Notes under the pieces: model-generated | The model's input: only the letters and a program-made list of their open reading frames with translations | Told to the model about the DNA's origin: nothing | Databases searched by the model: none | In this document: positions 11,848 through 26,800 of the stretch, piece by piece | Layout: every line of letters begins with the position of its first letter | Numbering within the stretch: the stretch's first letter is position 1 | NCBI GenBank assembly: GCA_958298945.1 | Contig: OY282609.1 | Coordinates: 62,654,220 to 62,718,219, forward strand | Direction: 5' to 3' | From: Atherix ibis | Taxonomy: Eukaryota; Arthropoda; Insecta; Diptera; Athericidae | Length of the DNA: 64,000 nt | Position numbers and translations under genes: made by a program

Positions 11848-14800
11848 CTATTTTAAATGATACAAACGAGAAAAATAAATAAAATATAAAAATATCGTAT
11901 ATTTTTACTATAAACAATTTTTTCCCAATATATTTTATACATACAAAAAATATTAAAACTGAATAAAAAAAAATATTATTATAATGAATTCATGCATATT
12001 TAATTAGGGATGATATTTTATTACGTTTAATATATATTCGGCAATAGTTCATGTGCAAAAACAACAATATTAATTTTGTTAAAAATAACATAGCTTACAA
12101 TTTTTTTGATTTGCATATGAACGGTATAAACAAAAGCACACATTAAAAATTTCTAGGAAACAATAAATAAATGAACTAAAACACAAAGTTAAATGAGATT
12201 CCGCAAGTAATTCAATGGTAACAATCAATATTCATACTTCTCTAATCACCTTTTAATCTTTCGTTTTAGATTTTAGTTCATATAATATTGGAAATCCATA
12301 ATAGAAAGTTGCATTAAGATCATCAAATAAGAAAAAAAAATAGAAAAATTATTAGATTTTTTACACGTTCTTTTTTCAATATATTCAATTTATAGTTCAA
12401 GATATCATTATATTTGGTATTTAATATTTTATCATAAATATAATATAATGTGTACGATGATACAGAATATTGAAATGTAATAAGTAATCATTAAAATCAC
12501 TTTTATTAATAAATTGTTATTTGATAATTATTATTTTATTTTTGAAGGCTAAAAAAAAATTTTAATTTTATTACTCCTTTGGCATGTTAAGTTTTGTGTA
12601 CTATGAGTGTTTTCAATTTTTTATCAATGAACTTTTGAATATGTTTCCAAAAAGGTACCACACCACAAATTGAATTTTCTTACAATCTTCCTATATAATA
12701 CAATAGATAAAATATATTATTTATAGGATTTTTTGGTAATATACTTCCTTTTATTAAATTCCTTGCAGTTTATAAAAATATTTCTATTTTACGAATACAC
12801 ACAAATTAATTTTAAAAAAAAATCGACAACATCGACTATAAATTAATAAAGTTTCGATTATTATAGTAACAAAAATAAATCTCAATTTAAAAAAAATGCT
12901 ATACAATAAATTCAAACAACTGATTAAAATAAAAATCTAGAGAGCAAACCATTTTCTCTTTTATTTCGGATTCGTTTTTAAATTTATTACAGTCAAACAC
13001 TAATCGACAAACTTGAACAAAATCTTACGGTTTTGATTTTGATTTGGCCCTGGTATTATAAAAACAGTCTCATAATCCCGGAAATGTTCGGAATCACTCC
13101 TGCTGATTAAGGATTGATAGTATATAGTACTAATTAGTAATAATCATTTTTAAAGATATAGTTAGACGCTCACTTTTTTTTGTACAACATTTTTAATAAT
13201 TTTTTCTTTAAAAAATATAAAATAATAAATTGTACAATGGTATAAAATTGTTGTGTAGTAGAGAAAGTAGTATGCATTTTTTGTATATATATTAGTTTAA
13301 CACAATAAACTTAATATAGAAAATATTGCAAAATTATTAAAAAAGTTAAGAAAAAACATAAATTACACTTATTATTGTATGTACAATAATATAAATTATA
13401 CGGTTGTGATGTTACGGTTAAAGTGTTTATAAAATTTGCCTTTTGAATTGTTTTATATTTTTTATAATCTCTTATTTATGGTATTTTTAAAAAGAAAAGT
13501 TTATGACAAATTTTTGTTGGTTTGAATACTTACTTTTTCAAAGGCACTTGACTACTGGAAGCGGAGCCAGTTCGACTAGCTTGGCTCCGCGCGTCCGTTA
13601 TCCTACAAGCTACCATGTTGTACTCTGCAATCGAATTATTTCTAAAATTAATTTGGTTATAGCATAGGCCATCCTTAATATATATTTTTTCAAAATGATC
13701 CAATGATCTAAGAGGATACAGTATTAATTCTAGCTTACTTCAAGTTTTTTTTAATACCAATCCAGAACTATTCATTTGTAGATATTTTATTTATTCAAGA
13801 AAAAATATATTTACAAGTATTTACAATATTACTTAGGATACCAATAATTTTAATGTTAGTATTCAAAACAAAAAAAATCGACTACAGGAAAAAAAATTAC
13901 CTAATAGAATTTATATTTTCATATATTATATATTTCAATAAATTTCATTATCTAACACATACAAGAATGTTTAAAAGCTAAAAATGTGTTTTTTTTTCAC
14001 CATCAAAAATATTTGGTAACTTTCTTTTTAAAAACTAGCAAAAATACCTCCTTTTTGACAATTATTGCACTTGTAAAAAAATATATATTAGGACACGGCT
14101 GTTTACAACAATGACATTGTAAGTGATCGCAGATGGGCTTTTCTCTTCTATTTATTCTCTTCACAATTAGTAAGAAAATATGAAGGATAAAAATGCAAAA
14201 TTATTTTTAATTGGGAATTATATAAAATTAATGATTTATTAATAAAAAAAATTGAGGTTTTTTTTATTATCCGTAATGAATGACTTCTTTACAAGATTGA
14301 TTTAAAATATTTTATCGCGATACTAGCATACAATTTTTCTTATATAGAATTTAATTAGTTAATATCGAATCCTATTATAAATCATGAAAATTATGTTGCA
14401 ACAAGATATAAAAAAACCGCAATTTTCTGACACTGATAATATTCGAAACACAATTGCAATGAGCGACTGCAAAATTAAAATTGCAGACAGCGTCGAAAAC
14501 GAGTCGTGGATTTAAGTTTAATATTGTATATAATATTTAGTCCCGCTTTTAATATATACATAGTAATGCCCACAGATTTTCACATTTTTTATAAATTTTT
14601 ATGTTATAACATTATTGAAATTGAAATTATAGGTAAAATAAATGCATATATTATGTTAAATGGACTTAAAAATAAATTAGTTATAATATATAAATAATTA
14701 ATTGATCAGATGACAGTTATTTACTCGCCGCAATTGTTTAATTTTTTAAATCGGCCAATTTTTTAAACGAGTCCAGTTGAAGTTGCTGTTGGCAAATTGT

Positions 14801-17800
14801 AATTGTGTTCGAGAAATAAATTTGTACAATGATTTACTATAAAATAATGGATAAATATCAGTTAATTCTATTTAAAGTAATAGCATTCGATATAAAATTG
14901 AATCAATAAGTTTGAAGTAAAATAATGGAAAAAGAAATTAGAAAATAATACAATCAGAAAATATAGAAATATCAGTAAATTTAGAAGTGAAAAACTAAAA
15001 GCTAAATAAATAAAATTATAAAATATTATCAAATAAATTAGTATGAAAATTTTATAAATTATATTCAGTTATATTAAATTTATTGTTAATTTTATTTATG
15101 AAGCGTTTAATTTTGAAAGTTTTTTTTATACTAAATATTAAAGTAATTGCAAAAAATCAAGCAATTAAAAATCTATGAAGTAGTAGCACCATCTCCGAAC
15201 ACTTATTATGTTATTGATCTAACGAAGTTCGCCTTACCTTTTTCTTGTTTTCGTCGTTTACGTTTATTGCAAATTTTTACAGCACATATTGACAAAATAA
15301 TCGCGACAATAAAGAATAATATCCCACCAACAACACCAGCTGTTATCGCTTTATGCTTAACACGAGCTGGTACTGGAAATTTAACCTCATCACTAGATTC
15401 GTAACTTTTTTGTGAATTGGCCAATACACGGAAATAATAGGTGCGTCCTCCAACTAAATTTTTAACTAAATACGATGTCTCCTCTGGCCGAATCTGACCT
15501 CGATTAAGGGTTTTCCATTGAGCATCTGTACGATATTTGATTGTATAGAATTGAACTAAGTGGGCGCGCTCCAATGGTGATTGCCATGTAATCAGGAAAC
15601 CATTTGGAATTTCAGTTACAGTTAAATTACGTGGTTGTCCCGGTTTTGGGCCTAGAAATTAAATACAGCAAAAATTATTGGCTATGACATATTAAATAAA
15701 AGTTTAAATATTTAAATATATATATTACATAATTGGACTAAAATAAAGCAAAACTCACAACAACAACAAAATAATAAAAGCTACAATTTCTCACCAAAAA
15801 CACGACAAATGTGAAATTATGTTAAATGGAAATAATGAACACAATTTTTAAGTAAAACAAAATATAGAATATAAAAACAACATAGAAATATTAATAATAT
15901 TTTATAAAAATCATACTACCACACACACCGAGCTGATTAAAATGAAAATGAATAAAATGTTTCCATAAGTAATAATAAGATAAATATTTAATAATAAAAA
16001 ATTGAAGCAGCTGTCGACGTTGCAATAAGAATGAAATTAAAAATTATGAGCGTAAAAATTTTAGAGCTGAAATAAAACCAGAAAAATATGTTTTACTTAA
16101 CATATCAATTGTTGGTGCAAGGTAGCTAAACTAAAAGTATGATGGATAATCTATATAGATAGTTAAGGATTAATAAATAACATCTAATTTCATTACTAGC
16201 AATCACAGTAATCTCTTGAACAAAACCACAATCGCAACTATAAAGTATACATTATACATTATATACGCCCTTATTTATATTTATGATAGCGTTCAGATTT
16301 AAATTTGTATTATTTTTATTCAATGGGAGAAGTGGGTTTTTTTAAATATTATATTGCTGTTTTCCAATATAATTCTCTGGGAAACCAGTAATAATTATTT
16401 TCCAAGGGATTTTACATTTTGATTACTGTAGCGTCTTTTATGTTTCATACAGAGAGTATAATTGGTACGGTGTCCAATAATAGGGCATATAACTTAATTT
16501 ATGTACGTATCCAGCCTGGGAATGAACTAAAAAATTGCCACCCGCACACAAAATTCGTATATATTGACTATCACACACAAATATATTTTCGTTCATTCAT
16601 CCGAAAATATAATTTATCAGTAATCAAAAACCAATATATATACCCACACACAAAAAATTGAGGACAAGTATTATAGTTGTATATGACAAAACTGAACACA
16701 AGAAAAAAAACAAAAATAAAAATACATAAAAATATCGGTTTATTGATTATTTACAAAATATAATTTTATTGGCAATAAAATCGTTAAGATGAATAAACGG
16801 CGTGCAAGTATTGTAAGGTGTGTGCTATGCAAAATGTACGTATACCTGTTGGTCTGAGAACTGGTGGAAAATATGTGGAACCAGTGGAATCAGTCGGTAA
16901 TAAGATATCTTTAAAATTTGTAATGTCTGCAAATAAAATAAACGAGAAAACAAACAAAGTAGTAACGAGAAAATTAAACTCATCCAATGAAAGTAAACTC
17001 AACGGAAAATGTTTGAGAATAAAATTTTATAAAAATAACAATTCCACCTTTTTTTATGAGTTTAATTTTCGAAACTTCTATAGTTTAAGATAGTTTGTGG
17101 TAAGAAACTCCACAACAGTCAAGGTATAAAATAATTTTTTTAGCAGAAGGTCGGTTTAAATTAAATAAATAAATATAAAAATTCGAAACTTCTATAGTTT
17201 AAGATAGTTTGTGGTAAGAAACTCCACAACAGTCAGGGTATAAAATAATTTTTTTAGCAGAAGGTCGGTCAGTAAAGTACGATTATATACCATTTCCTAA
17301 TATATAATATATATATTTTGGATTATAGTTTTTAATAAAAAATATGCTCTCAAGAATGTAGAAAACAATATTTCTTAAAACAAAGTCACAATGAAAAAAT
17401 TAGACAAAAAAAAATATTTTTTTAAAAAAAGGAACAAAAGAAAATTCTAAAAACTTATAGACGAAGCAGCAATTGGTTCATGCCATTAACAATAAAATCA
17501 CTGAATGATTGTGTAAGGGATGAATTCAATTTTGTAATAATGAATTTTTGGTTAAATCGTTTGATTAATAAATAATATGAAACATAAAAAATTCAATATA
17601 GACTTAACTATATAAGAAATGAATTTTGTATGTATTTAGTGTTTTTGTTTAAATATAAATAATATGATATTGTAAACGGGAATGGTTTTAGGGGAATCCA
17701 CTCGAGCAAATTACACATTTTCTTACCGGCCTCATCTGGCATTAATTTGAATGCGTTATCATTCGGCGGAGGAGGTTGAGTTGGCGATTTGCGAGGTGCT

Positions 17801-20800
17801 GCTGCATCTTTAATTATGAATAATTAACCGATTATAAATTTGATAAAAAAGTCGTTTCCTTTTTACCACTAATAGCTAGGGCATTTAAAATAATTCAATT
17901 AAATATAAAAGGAATAAGTTATAATATTTTTGGTATAAAACTGTCACTGAAATCTTAAGTCAATATCATAAAGATTATATTATAATATCACTGACTAGAT
18001 AAACACAAATAATTTATGTATAATATTGTAATTTGCTAGTAATGATTGTGATAATAATAATGTACCTAGTGTTCGAATGGTCACCAATTTACTCATCATT
18101 CCATCGCCAAGAGCATTTTTGCCAACTACTTGGAATTCATATGTAGTGCCTGGTGATAAATTATTAATTGTGACTTGGGTGCTTCCCGATGGTGTAACTG
18201 GAATCGTAGACCAATCAGAAATACCAGCCTCTCGATACCAAATGGTATAATCTTGTTTGTAGTCGGGACCTCCACTATAGCCGGGCATCCATTTAAGTGT
18301 TACAGTAAATTCTGTGGCGGTTCCTGAGATATTGTACGGAGCATGAGGCTGGGTACCTTCTATGACTAGTTGTGTGGCCGACACAATAGTAGCAACCTCA
18401 TTAGAAGCGACACACTGATAATATCCAAAATCAGAGCGTCGTAGACTTTCGATCGTTATATTGCCACCATTAACTTTAACGCGACCTTTTTGTAGTGGAG
18501 TGCCATCACGACGCTGCCATTGAATGTTGGGTTTTTGTGTCCCTTCCGCTTCTACAGCATCGCAATGCATTTCAACGGATTCACCGACCTTTCGCTGATA
18601 CAGCGTGTCCGGTTCGACTGTGAATCCGGGCGGCTTTCGTACTAGCACCTCCATTGGTCCGGATGAGCCCTGTGTGCCCTGGGCATTATACGGTGTGCAT
18701 GTATATCGTCCTTGATGATTTTGATTGACACGAGTGAATAGCAATGAACCATTATTCATAATAACAATATCCTTTGCCTGATATGGTTCGAGCAAGCGTT
18801 TATCTTTGGTCCATGTTACATATTGTAGAGGTGGATTCGCTTTAATATAACACTGTACGACACCGGCTAAACGAAAGGGTAGATATTGTATAGTTGGTGT
18901 GAAGGTCACTTTGGCAGGATCTAGAATTATGCAAATGAGAAAAAAATGTTGTTTTTTTTTAATTCAAAATTAAAATTAGTTTGAATAACTCACATTCGAC
19001 ATTCAAATAAGCCGAAGCACTTTGTGGATCTCCAATACCATTCGATACCTCGCATAAATATTGGCCTGAATCATCGGCGCTAACTGGATTTATAACTAAT
19101 GAGCCGTCCTTACGTATTGTTACACGTGTCTCTAGAGATGCAACTTCTGAAACTAAAGATCCCTCACGTACCCATCGAACAGTGACATTTCCTGGCATTG
19201 CCTTTGCTTCGCAAGAAAATATCACTTTTTCACCTTCTAGTTTTGTTTGATTAGTTGGCGGCACCTAAATCAATGACACGATTTCCAAATGATTATTTTA
19301 TTGTTTATTTTAACAATTTACCAAAGCTTCATTCTATATTCGATTTGATGATTTAATAATTCTACCAAAGCAAATTAAATATAAAAAGTGATGAAAATAA
19401 TTTATACAAATAGCCAGAAAATTATTTTTAAAAAGTACGAATAATTTAATAATCACATTAAATTTGAATATATATAGTGCATTATTCATATATATTAACA
19501 AAAATAAATAAATAAATAAATATAAATAACTATTTTGCTAATATTGGTTCATTTCTAGTCTTAAATTTTTTATGAACCCTATTATTATTATGTTAAGTAT
19601 ATAATTTTTTTTAAGGAAAATCCATAATAAAATTTTGTTTCATAAATATATTTTTTATTTATGTGTTTAATATACTATGCACTTTATTGGAAAATATTGA
19701 TTTAAAGAAATTTTTAATAAAATTATTAAATGTTAAGAAATACGAGTAGTTTGAAAGTTAAAAAAGCATTGACTATTTACATAGTTTCAAATATAAATAT
19801 TATAGCATCAATTGCAAAGCATTAAATTTACTGAAATGAATAAATTGAAATTTAAAGAATATTTTCCAAATTTAGTGATTTTTTTAAAAAATTTATTTAA
19901 AAATAATATAATAAAAATATACAAGAAATATTTCTTTAAAATATTTACGGTAATAATTATTTAAAATATTTCAATCAATCTAAAACTTAATAATTTAAAT
20001 TGAATAATAAAAATAAATATGCATAGAGAAAAAAATAGAAAATAGGATAGCTAAAATTCTTTGAAAAATCATGCAAGAATTTTGATTGCTAGTCAAGCTT
20101 TGATAATGATTTTTGTTGTTTTAGGATAATAAGGACAATGAGAATTATAAGACATTAAATAGGACAAAATGGATAAGATAATAATATAATGCAGCTTTTT
20201 GTTGTCCTGTATTTGAATTTATATATATACTATATATATATATATGAACTCGATATCTAAAGATATTTATAAATAAATGCCAAAAATGATTATCATAACG
20301 AATAGTTTTGTTCATTTATTTTAAGTTTAGTTACTCGTGCTTAGCTATTTTCATTTGGATGTTCAGTTTTTCTCTTTAAATGAGCGAAGAAGACAAGATA
20401 TGAATAAATTTGGTAGAACGAACAGTCATTTTCATATTTCAAAAACAGATATTTTCATAACTGACTTGATTTTTTCATTATTTTTATCGTTTTTCCTTTG
20501 ATTTTCTTCACAGAGTCTATTTAGTATAGGAAGTTATGTCGCCAGCACAACTGGCAAATATTTAATATCATAGAATCATGATATTCACAACTATACTAAT
20601 CAGTATACATAAGCCTATTTATTAAAGTATACTTTTCTGTGAAATTTAATGAATGGACAAATACATATTTCGTGCATATGAAAAGTATAAGTACTTTACA
20701 CATATACATTTATACTCGTCAGTGTATAAGGACTTTATTGCATATTATTTATTTTACCGTTGGTTTCGCTCGAATATATTATATAATACTAGTACTGCGT

Positions 20801-23800
20801 TCGTTGAAATGATTGCTAGTTATTCTCCTTATACAATACATTATAATTTATTTTTATTTTTATAATATATTTTTTTTTGGGTTTATCTGCATCTTTTATA
20901 TAAACTATTTTTATACTTTAAATCTCTAAAAGATTTTTCTAATCAAAAGAAAATTTACGTCAACTATATGCTTATGAAAAAGTATATACTTATGCAAATG
21001 CCTATTTATTATGCAAAATATAAAGTATTCTCTAAATAACTGGAGGTAAATTCATTTATTTCTGATAGTTTTAAGATACCTTACAGTGTTGATAAAGTTC
21101 AACATTTGTTTTGTTTGTATAACGTTATTTACATTTATATAGGTTGAAAAAATGACTTACAGTGCAATTCTATTGTATTAAGAAAATATATGGCTTCAGA
21201 AATTAGTATGCGCACATATATTTTGGAAATATTTAAAAATAATAGAAAAGCTTAGCGAGATATAATATAATTTAAATTTGTTAATGCCATTTTTATCGAA
21301 TTATATAATTGAAAAGTCTCTGAAAACAAGTTGTAATAAGATTATTATAAATAAATACCTTTTCAAATAAGTAAGTTTACTCTATTTGTATAAAAAAAAA
21401 ACAAAAATGATTGAATAATAATAGTTAATATTAAATAAGCTTTCCCAATATGTTTTAATTAATAATTGAATGCCAAACAAAATATTACTAACAAAAGTCA
21501 TATTCTTGCATAGAAATTGCTAAAGAAATCGAAATAATTTCAACAAAATATTAAGTATTGGAACTTTTTTTTTCATATATAATTAATGATGTTTATGATA
21601 ATTATGCATATAATATATTATTTATTTATTTCAAATATAAAAATATACAAATATATGTGTGTATATATATTATAAAATATAAATATATATATATATATAT
21701 ATCTTTATATATATATATATATTTATATTTTTATTTTATTTTAAAAAGAATACGAATTATTGAATAGGGGGCGACAACACAAGATCTACCGAAAAGGATT
21801 ATATGACAACTTTTTTTTTATTCTCAATAAATTAATTGATTTTTGTTTTTATTTTTATTAGTATATAGTATTGATAAATTTATTAAAAACATTTTTTTAT
21901 TTGATATGTTTTTTCGCATTTTGAAATTATTGAATTTATAAAAAAAATTATTTTACAAGTTTGTTGTAATATGCCAAATGGAAAAAAAAATTATTTTAAA
22001 AAACATAATATTTCATAATTCAATTGAAATCAATTTAAAAACAAATTATAAAAAATCGTTAAAATTAATTTAGTAAAAGTTAAATTTCGAACGTTATATT
22101 TATTATAAAAATTATATAGATTATACCATAAATTAAGAAATTGTAAGACTAATCATAGTCCATTTTTAATTGACTTTGAATATAAATCGATAAATCTTCA
22201 TATAGATTTTTATAAAAATAGACTACATCTTTTTCAAAATTTTTAATTTATAAAAATATAATAAAATTAAACTTAAAAAAAAACTAAATATGAATTTTTG
22301 GTCCATTTGACAAAAAAAGTAGAAACAAAAATTAATTAATTTTTGAATATATTAAAAAATAATTAATTTTGATTGAAATTGAAGTATAGAAATAGTAGTT
22401 ATTTAAAATTAGTGGTGAAAAAAATGAATTAAATTAATTTTTCATCGATTTACTTGACGTTTAATAATTTTTTTTTCTCTTTTTGCAAATTTTAATTCCA
22501 AAAAATAATTTTCTGATTTTTGATTTTTTTTTTTTGGTATTTTTTTTTGGTTGCATTCACATTGAATTTTGCCTTATTAATTTTTTACCATGATTACAGC
22601 GCCGCCCGCTATTATAACACGGGCCGTATGGGAGACTTGTCCCTCACCATTGCGCGCGATACACGTATAATCTCCGATATCCTCGTGTCGGATGGTTGAG
22701 ATCCGTAACTCGGTACCATCATTAAAGATACCAACAGTAGATGATGGATCAACTGGGTTAGCATCTTTGTACCATAAAATTTCTGGCGTTGGCGTTCCAT
22801 CGGCAAGGCAATTCAAAATTATCGAATCACCTGCATTGCATAATAACATGGGGGGAAAAGAAATAAATTTATTAATGATCATAATTATAAAACAGATTAC
22901 ATAGTAAATTCATTTCTATGGAATTAATGATTCGAACAAGTTATATTTTTTTGTACTGAATAGCAAAAAAAGTGGTTTCAATCGTTAACGAAGTTTTTGT
23001 TGAAATTACACTCAGTTACAACTTACCTAAATTAACATAAATTATTTCCTCAGGGGTTGCAATAAATCGTGGTGGTGCATGTACATCTAAATGGAACCAT
23101 GTACCATTCTTGTGCTGATTTGGTGAACGATTTAAAAATACTACTTTACACTCGTACCATCCTTGATCCGATTCTTTAATATTGGTCAAGTTAAGGGATG
23201 CTGCACCAAATGGTGAATCTGGTGATACACGTGATACCCGGCCTTCGTATCCTTCACCGCTGTGCGTAGGATAGTTTTCGTACCAAATGTATATCGGAAT
23301 TTCCTGACCCTGATTATTTATTTTTTCAGTCAGATTTGTATAAACAATAGTTGTTGCGATTATCAAGTTGCCATTATGATCAATTGTAATATAGTGATGT
23401 AATTCATTGTTATTAGGGACCGTTTCATTCATAACATTTGGTAAAATAAAATGTATTTTTTCGAAGGCAGAAGAGAGCAAAAATACAATAAAAAAATGAA
23501 ATATTAGTTTCTCATAAACTGAATTCAACATTAATTTTTTACTAAAGATAAACAAAATAATTAACCTAATGTTACTAAATAGTTAAAATAAAAATGTGAC
23601 ATTTATTTATTTATTATTTTTTTTGTAAAAGAACAGTAAGAAAAAATATCTTGTTAATTTAATTATTATCAAGTTTAGAAACATTAAAACACAAAATACG
23701 ACCATTGAGTAATTTTAAATTGTTATTATTGCATATACTATCATAATTTAGATATTTTAAAAATTTTTGTTGACTCGTATTTTGTATTCTAAATTAAACA

Positions 23801-26800
23801 TTTTTTTTTCTTTTTTTTTTTAAATGCAATGGATAATTTGAAAATTACATATTTCATTATATTTTACCATTGCTGTATTTATAAAAAGCGCAAATTTGCA
23901 TTTACAAAGATACTAAAACAACAGAAGAAATATACGAGTATACTAATAATACTAAAACATATAAATTAATTCTATTTTCTATTTTTTATGCCAAATTCAT
24001 GCAAATTATGCGATATGTTTCCATGATATTCGTGCAAATATCATTTCTTATATTTTTATTAATTTATCTACGATATATGAGCTTATATTATGATTTGTTA
24101 AAAATTTGCATTGAAATTTGTAGAGGATGATTTATTTTTTAATTTTTTAAATAAGATAGTATTAAGATATTTTCGATAAAATTTATATTTTAGTAGAAAA
24201 TTTTCAGAATATTTAATTTCTCTATTTAATATTTATAAATTTTTATTTTTCTATAAGTAGTTGTAGTAAATTCATAACAAAATACTAATTAGTCTCTATA
24301 TGTATACTATAAAGCACATATGCCTTCATAAAATCGTATCGTCTTTAATACAAATATAAAAATGTTAGATTTTTCTTTCTTGTTTTCCTATTTTTTACAT
24401 TCATAGATAGGGAGGAAATACTGTAAAAAATATGATGCAAAATTTATCCTTTTCCTACCATAAAATTGTTTCCTATTTGCCGACGAGTTCATCGTTTGAT
24501 AATATTTCAGACACACTCAGCAATATTTTCACATATTAGATATGAGTACATAAGGATTGTAGCCTTGAATATGGTATATGCCTCCAAAGAATTCATGAAT
24601 GTAAATTGTTTCCTTCACATACTAGTTGTTTGCTCTTTACCTCTGACTTCCGCTTTCATAATTCAAGATGAACTAAGAGAATTTTCTAAAAAAAAAAACA
24701 AGCCTTCTTCCTACTATACTAATAGAAGAGCATTTAATGATGAAGAAAAGTGTTTAAAAAATGGAAAAATTATTAAAGAACAGACTTCCGTTCTCTCATA
24801 GAATGTTTAATTTTTAATAGTTTCCGCCATTTGTATTTCTATTAGAGGTCTTCCACAAAATTAACTCGAAATAATGGAAAAGGCAAAATATATACAAAAG
24901 GCGCAATATAACAGTATGAATAGGAATGATAAATGGAAGTTTTACTCCTATTTTAGCATTAATTGTTTCATTACAATTTATTTACCTTTTTTTCTATTGG
25001 TTGGTTATGAATTTTATAAAATCCAGAACTTAAAATAGAATTCCATCATAAATATTAAAATTGAAAATCTACAACCTTTTTTCTCGTTTTTTTGTTTGTT
25101 TAATTTACATTTTATTTATTGCTCAAAATAAATACTAATTTTCCTACAATATTTTATTTTGAATTATATTTGAAATGAAATATTTGAAATTTAAAAAAAC
25201 GCTACGGACATGGTTGATTGAAATATTTTAAAGTAAATCTTGTAATTGATAAAATCGAAAGAATACAAAAGTTAGAAAAACTACCATTTTAAATAGACAT
25301 TAAAATAACTCTGTAATAATGTCAATAAAAAGGTGAATAAAATTTTTCATTTTCTATAGATAAGAATATTGAATGTAGAAAAAAAATTGTGCAAAATTGT
25401 AATTTTTATGCGGAAAATATCCTTCTATTGGAAATATCCTTCTACAACCGGAAGCTGAATTACGCCATTTTCATTTTGAAGTGCATTCAATTTTTGTACT
25501 AGTGAACTGTGCATCGTTTATGGGTCTTTATCCTTTACACATTTTCATCGGGTATTCAATTCAATTCGTTACATTGGCTATATATTTACAGTGTCGGACA
25601 TAACTAAAGCACGGAGGTTGTTTTGCTTGCATTTCATTTTCTCTTCTTCTATTAAATTGATATTTTTTATTGAATGTGTACACATTTTATGTTTTTTTTA
25701 TAGAAAAACGTCATTTATTATAAATAAAAAAAAAAAAAAATATTTATTAACAACAACAAAATATAACAAGATTATTAACAACGTATAAAAAATAGACTGC
25801 GACAAAACTAAAGCACCATGTGTGAAAAAAAGCAATATAGGACCACCAGTCACAAGATCCTTAATATTTAATGGGGTAGCCTTTATTTTTGATTACCGAT
25901 GCACACCTTCTGGGCATCGAACCAATTAAATTAGCAATAATTGTTGTGGGCATATTTTCCCATGCTATTTTTAACTGATCAAATAGAGTGTCCTTCTTTC
26001 CTGAAGAAGGACACTCTAGATCCCGTTTAATCCTTCGGTCTACAAGTTCCCATAGATTTTCTATGGGATTGAGATCTGGTGACTGTGCTGGCCACTTTAA
26101 AACATCAATTTTTTTCTCCTGAATCCATGTTTTAACGACTTTTGCGGTATGCTTTGGATCGTTGTCATGTTGAAATCTCCACTTTAGAGGCATTTCATCA
26201 TCAGCATAAGGCAGCATAACATTTTCTAGTATGTTTTTGTAGCCGTATCGGTCCATTATTCCATTGACTCTATGAATCGGACCAACTCCTTGCCCGGAAA
26301 AACATCCCCAAACCATAATGTTTCCGCCACCATGTTTTACTGTGCCTTTCAAAAACTTTGAATTGAGTCGTTGTCCTTTTGGCCTCCGCACTCGTTGATT
26401 TCCGTCCGATCCCTTCAAATTAAATTTGGATTCGTCAGAAAATAAAACTGTTCTCCATTTTGAAATGGGCCAGTCAATATGTTCCGTCGCAAATTGAAGC
26501 CTCGCCTTCCTATTTTTGGCACTAATAAAGGGCTTTTTGGCAATTCGGTATGCACACAATCCATTGTCTACAGCACGCCTTTGGATTGACCGGACAGATA
26601 AATTCAAGTCTAAATTTTCTTGAATTTGTCTCGCTGATAAAAATGGATCAATTTTCAACATCCTAATTATGCCATTGTCCTGCCGTTTTAAAGATTTCCT
26701 TGGCCTCCCACCGTTATGAATTGTTTTCACCGAACCAGCCGACCGATAACGGGTTATCCACCGTGATATAACGGAATGACAAATGCCATATTTTTTAGCA

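Larger units (their letters stand above)
15652..17726 (-). other. tutl intron between coding exons 7 and 8
   Basis: 2.1 kb intron containing the candidate cassette exon at 16846..16908 and a tandem duplication at 17068..17270. Otherwise it is AT-rich and featureless. Confidence 0.8.

Noticed and set aside
15206..15237. Read-through tail GKANFVRSIT after the TM exon
   Set aside because: The donor is good and the next exon fits conserved sequence; there is no sign that retention is used.
24466..24801. 111-codon plus-strand ORF with a signal-like stretch
   Set aside because: No family resemblance, no upstream signals, AT-driven composition; kept only as a remark in the intron entry.
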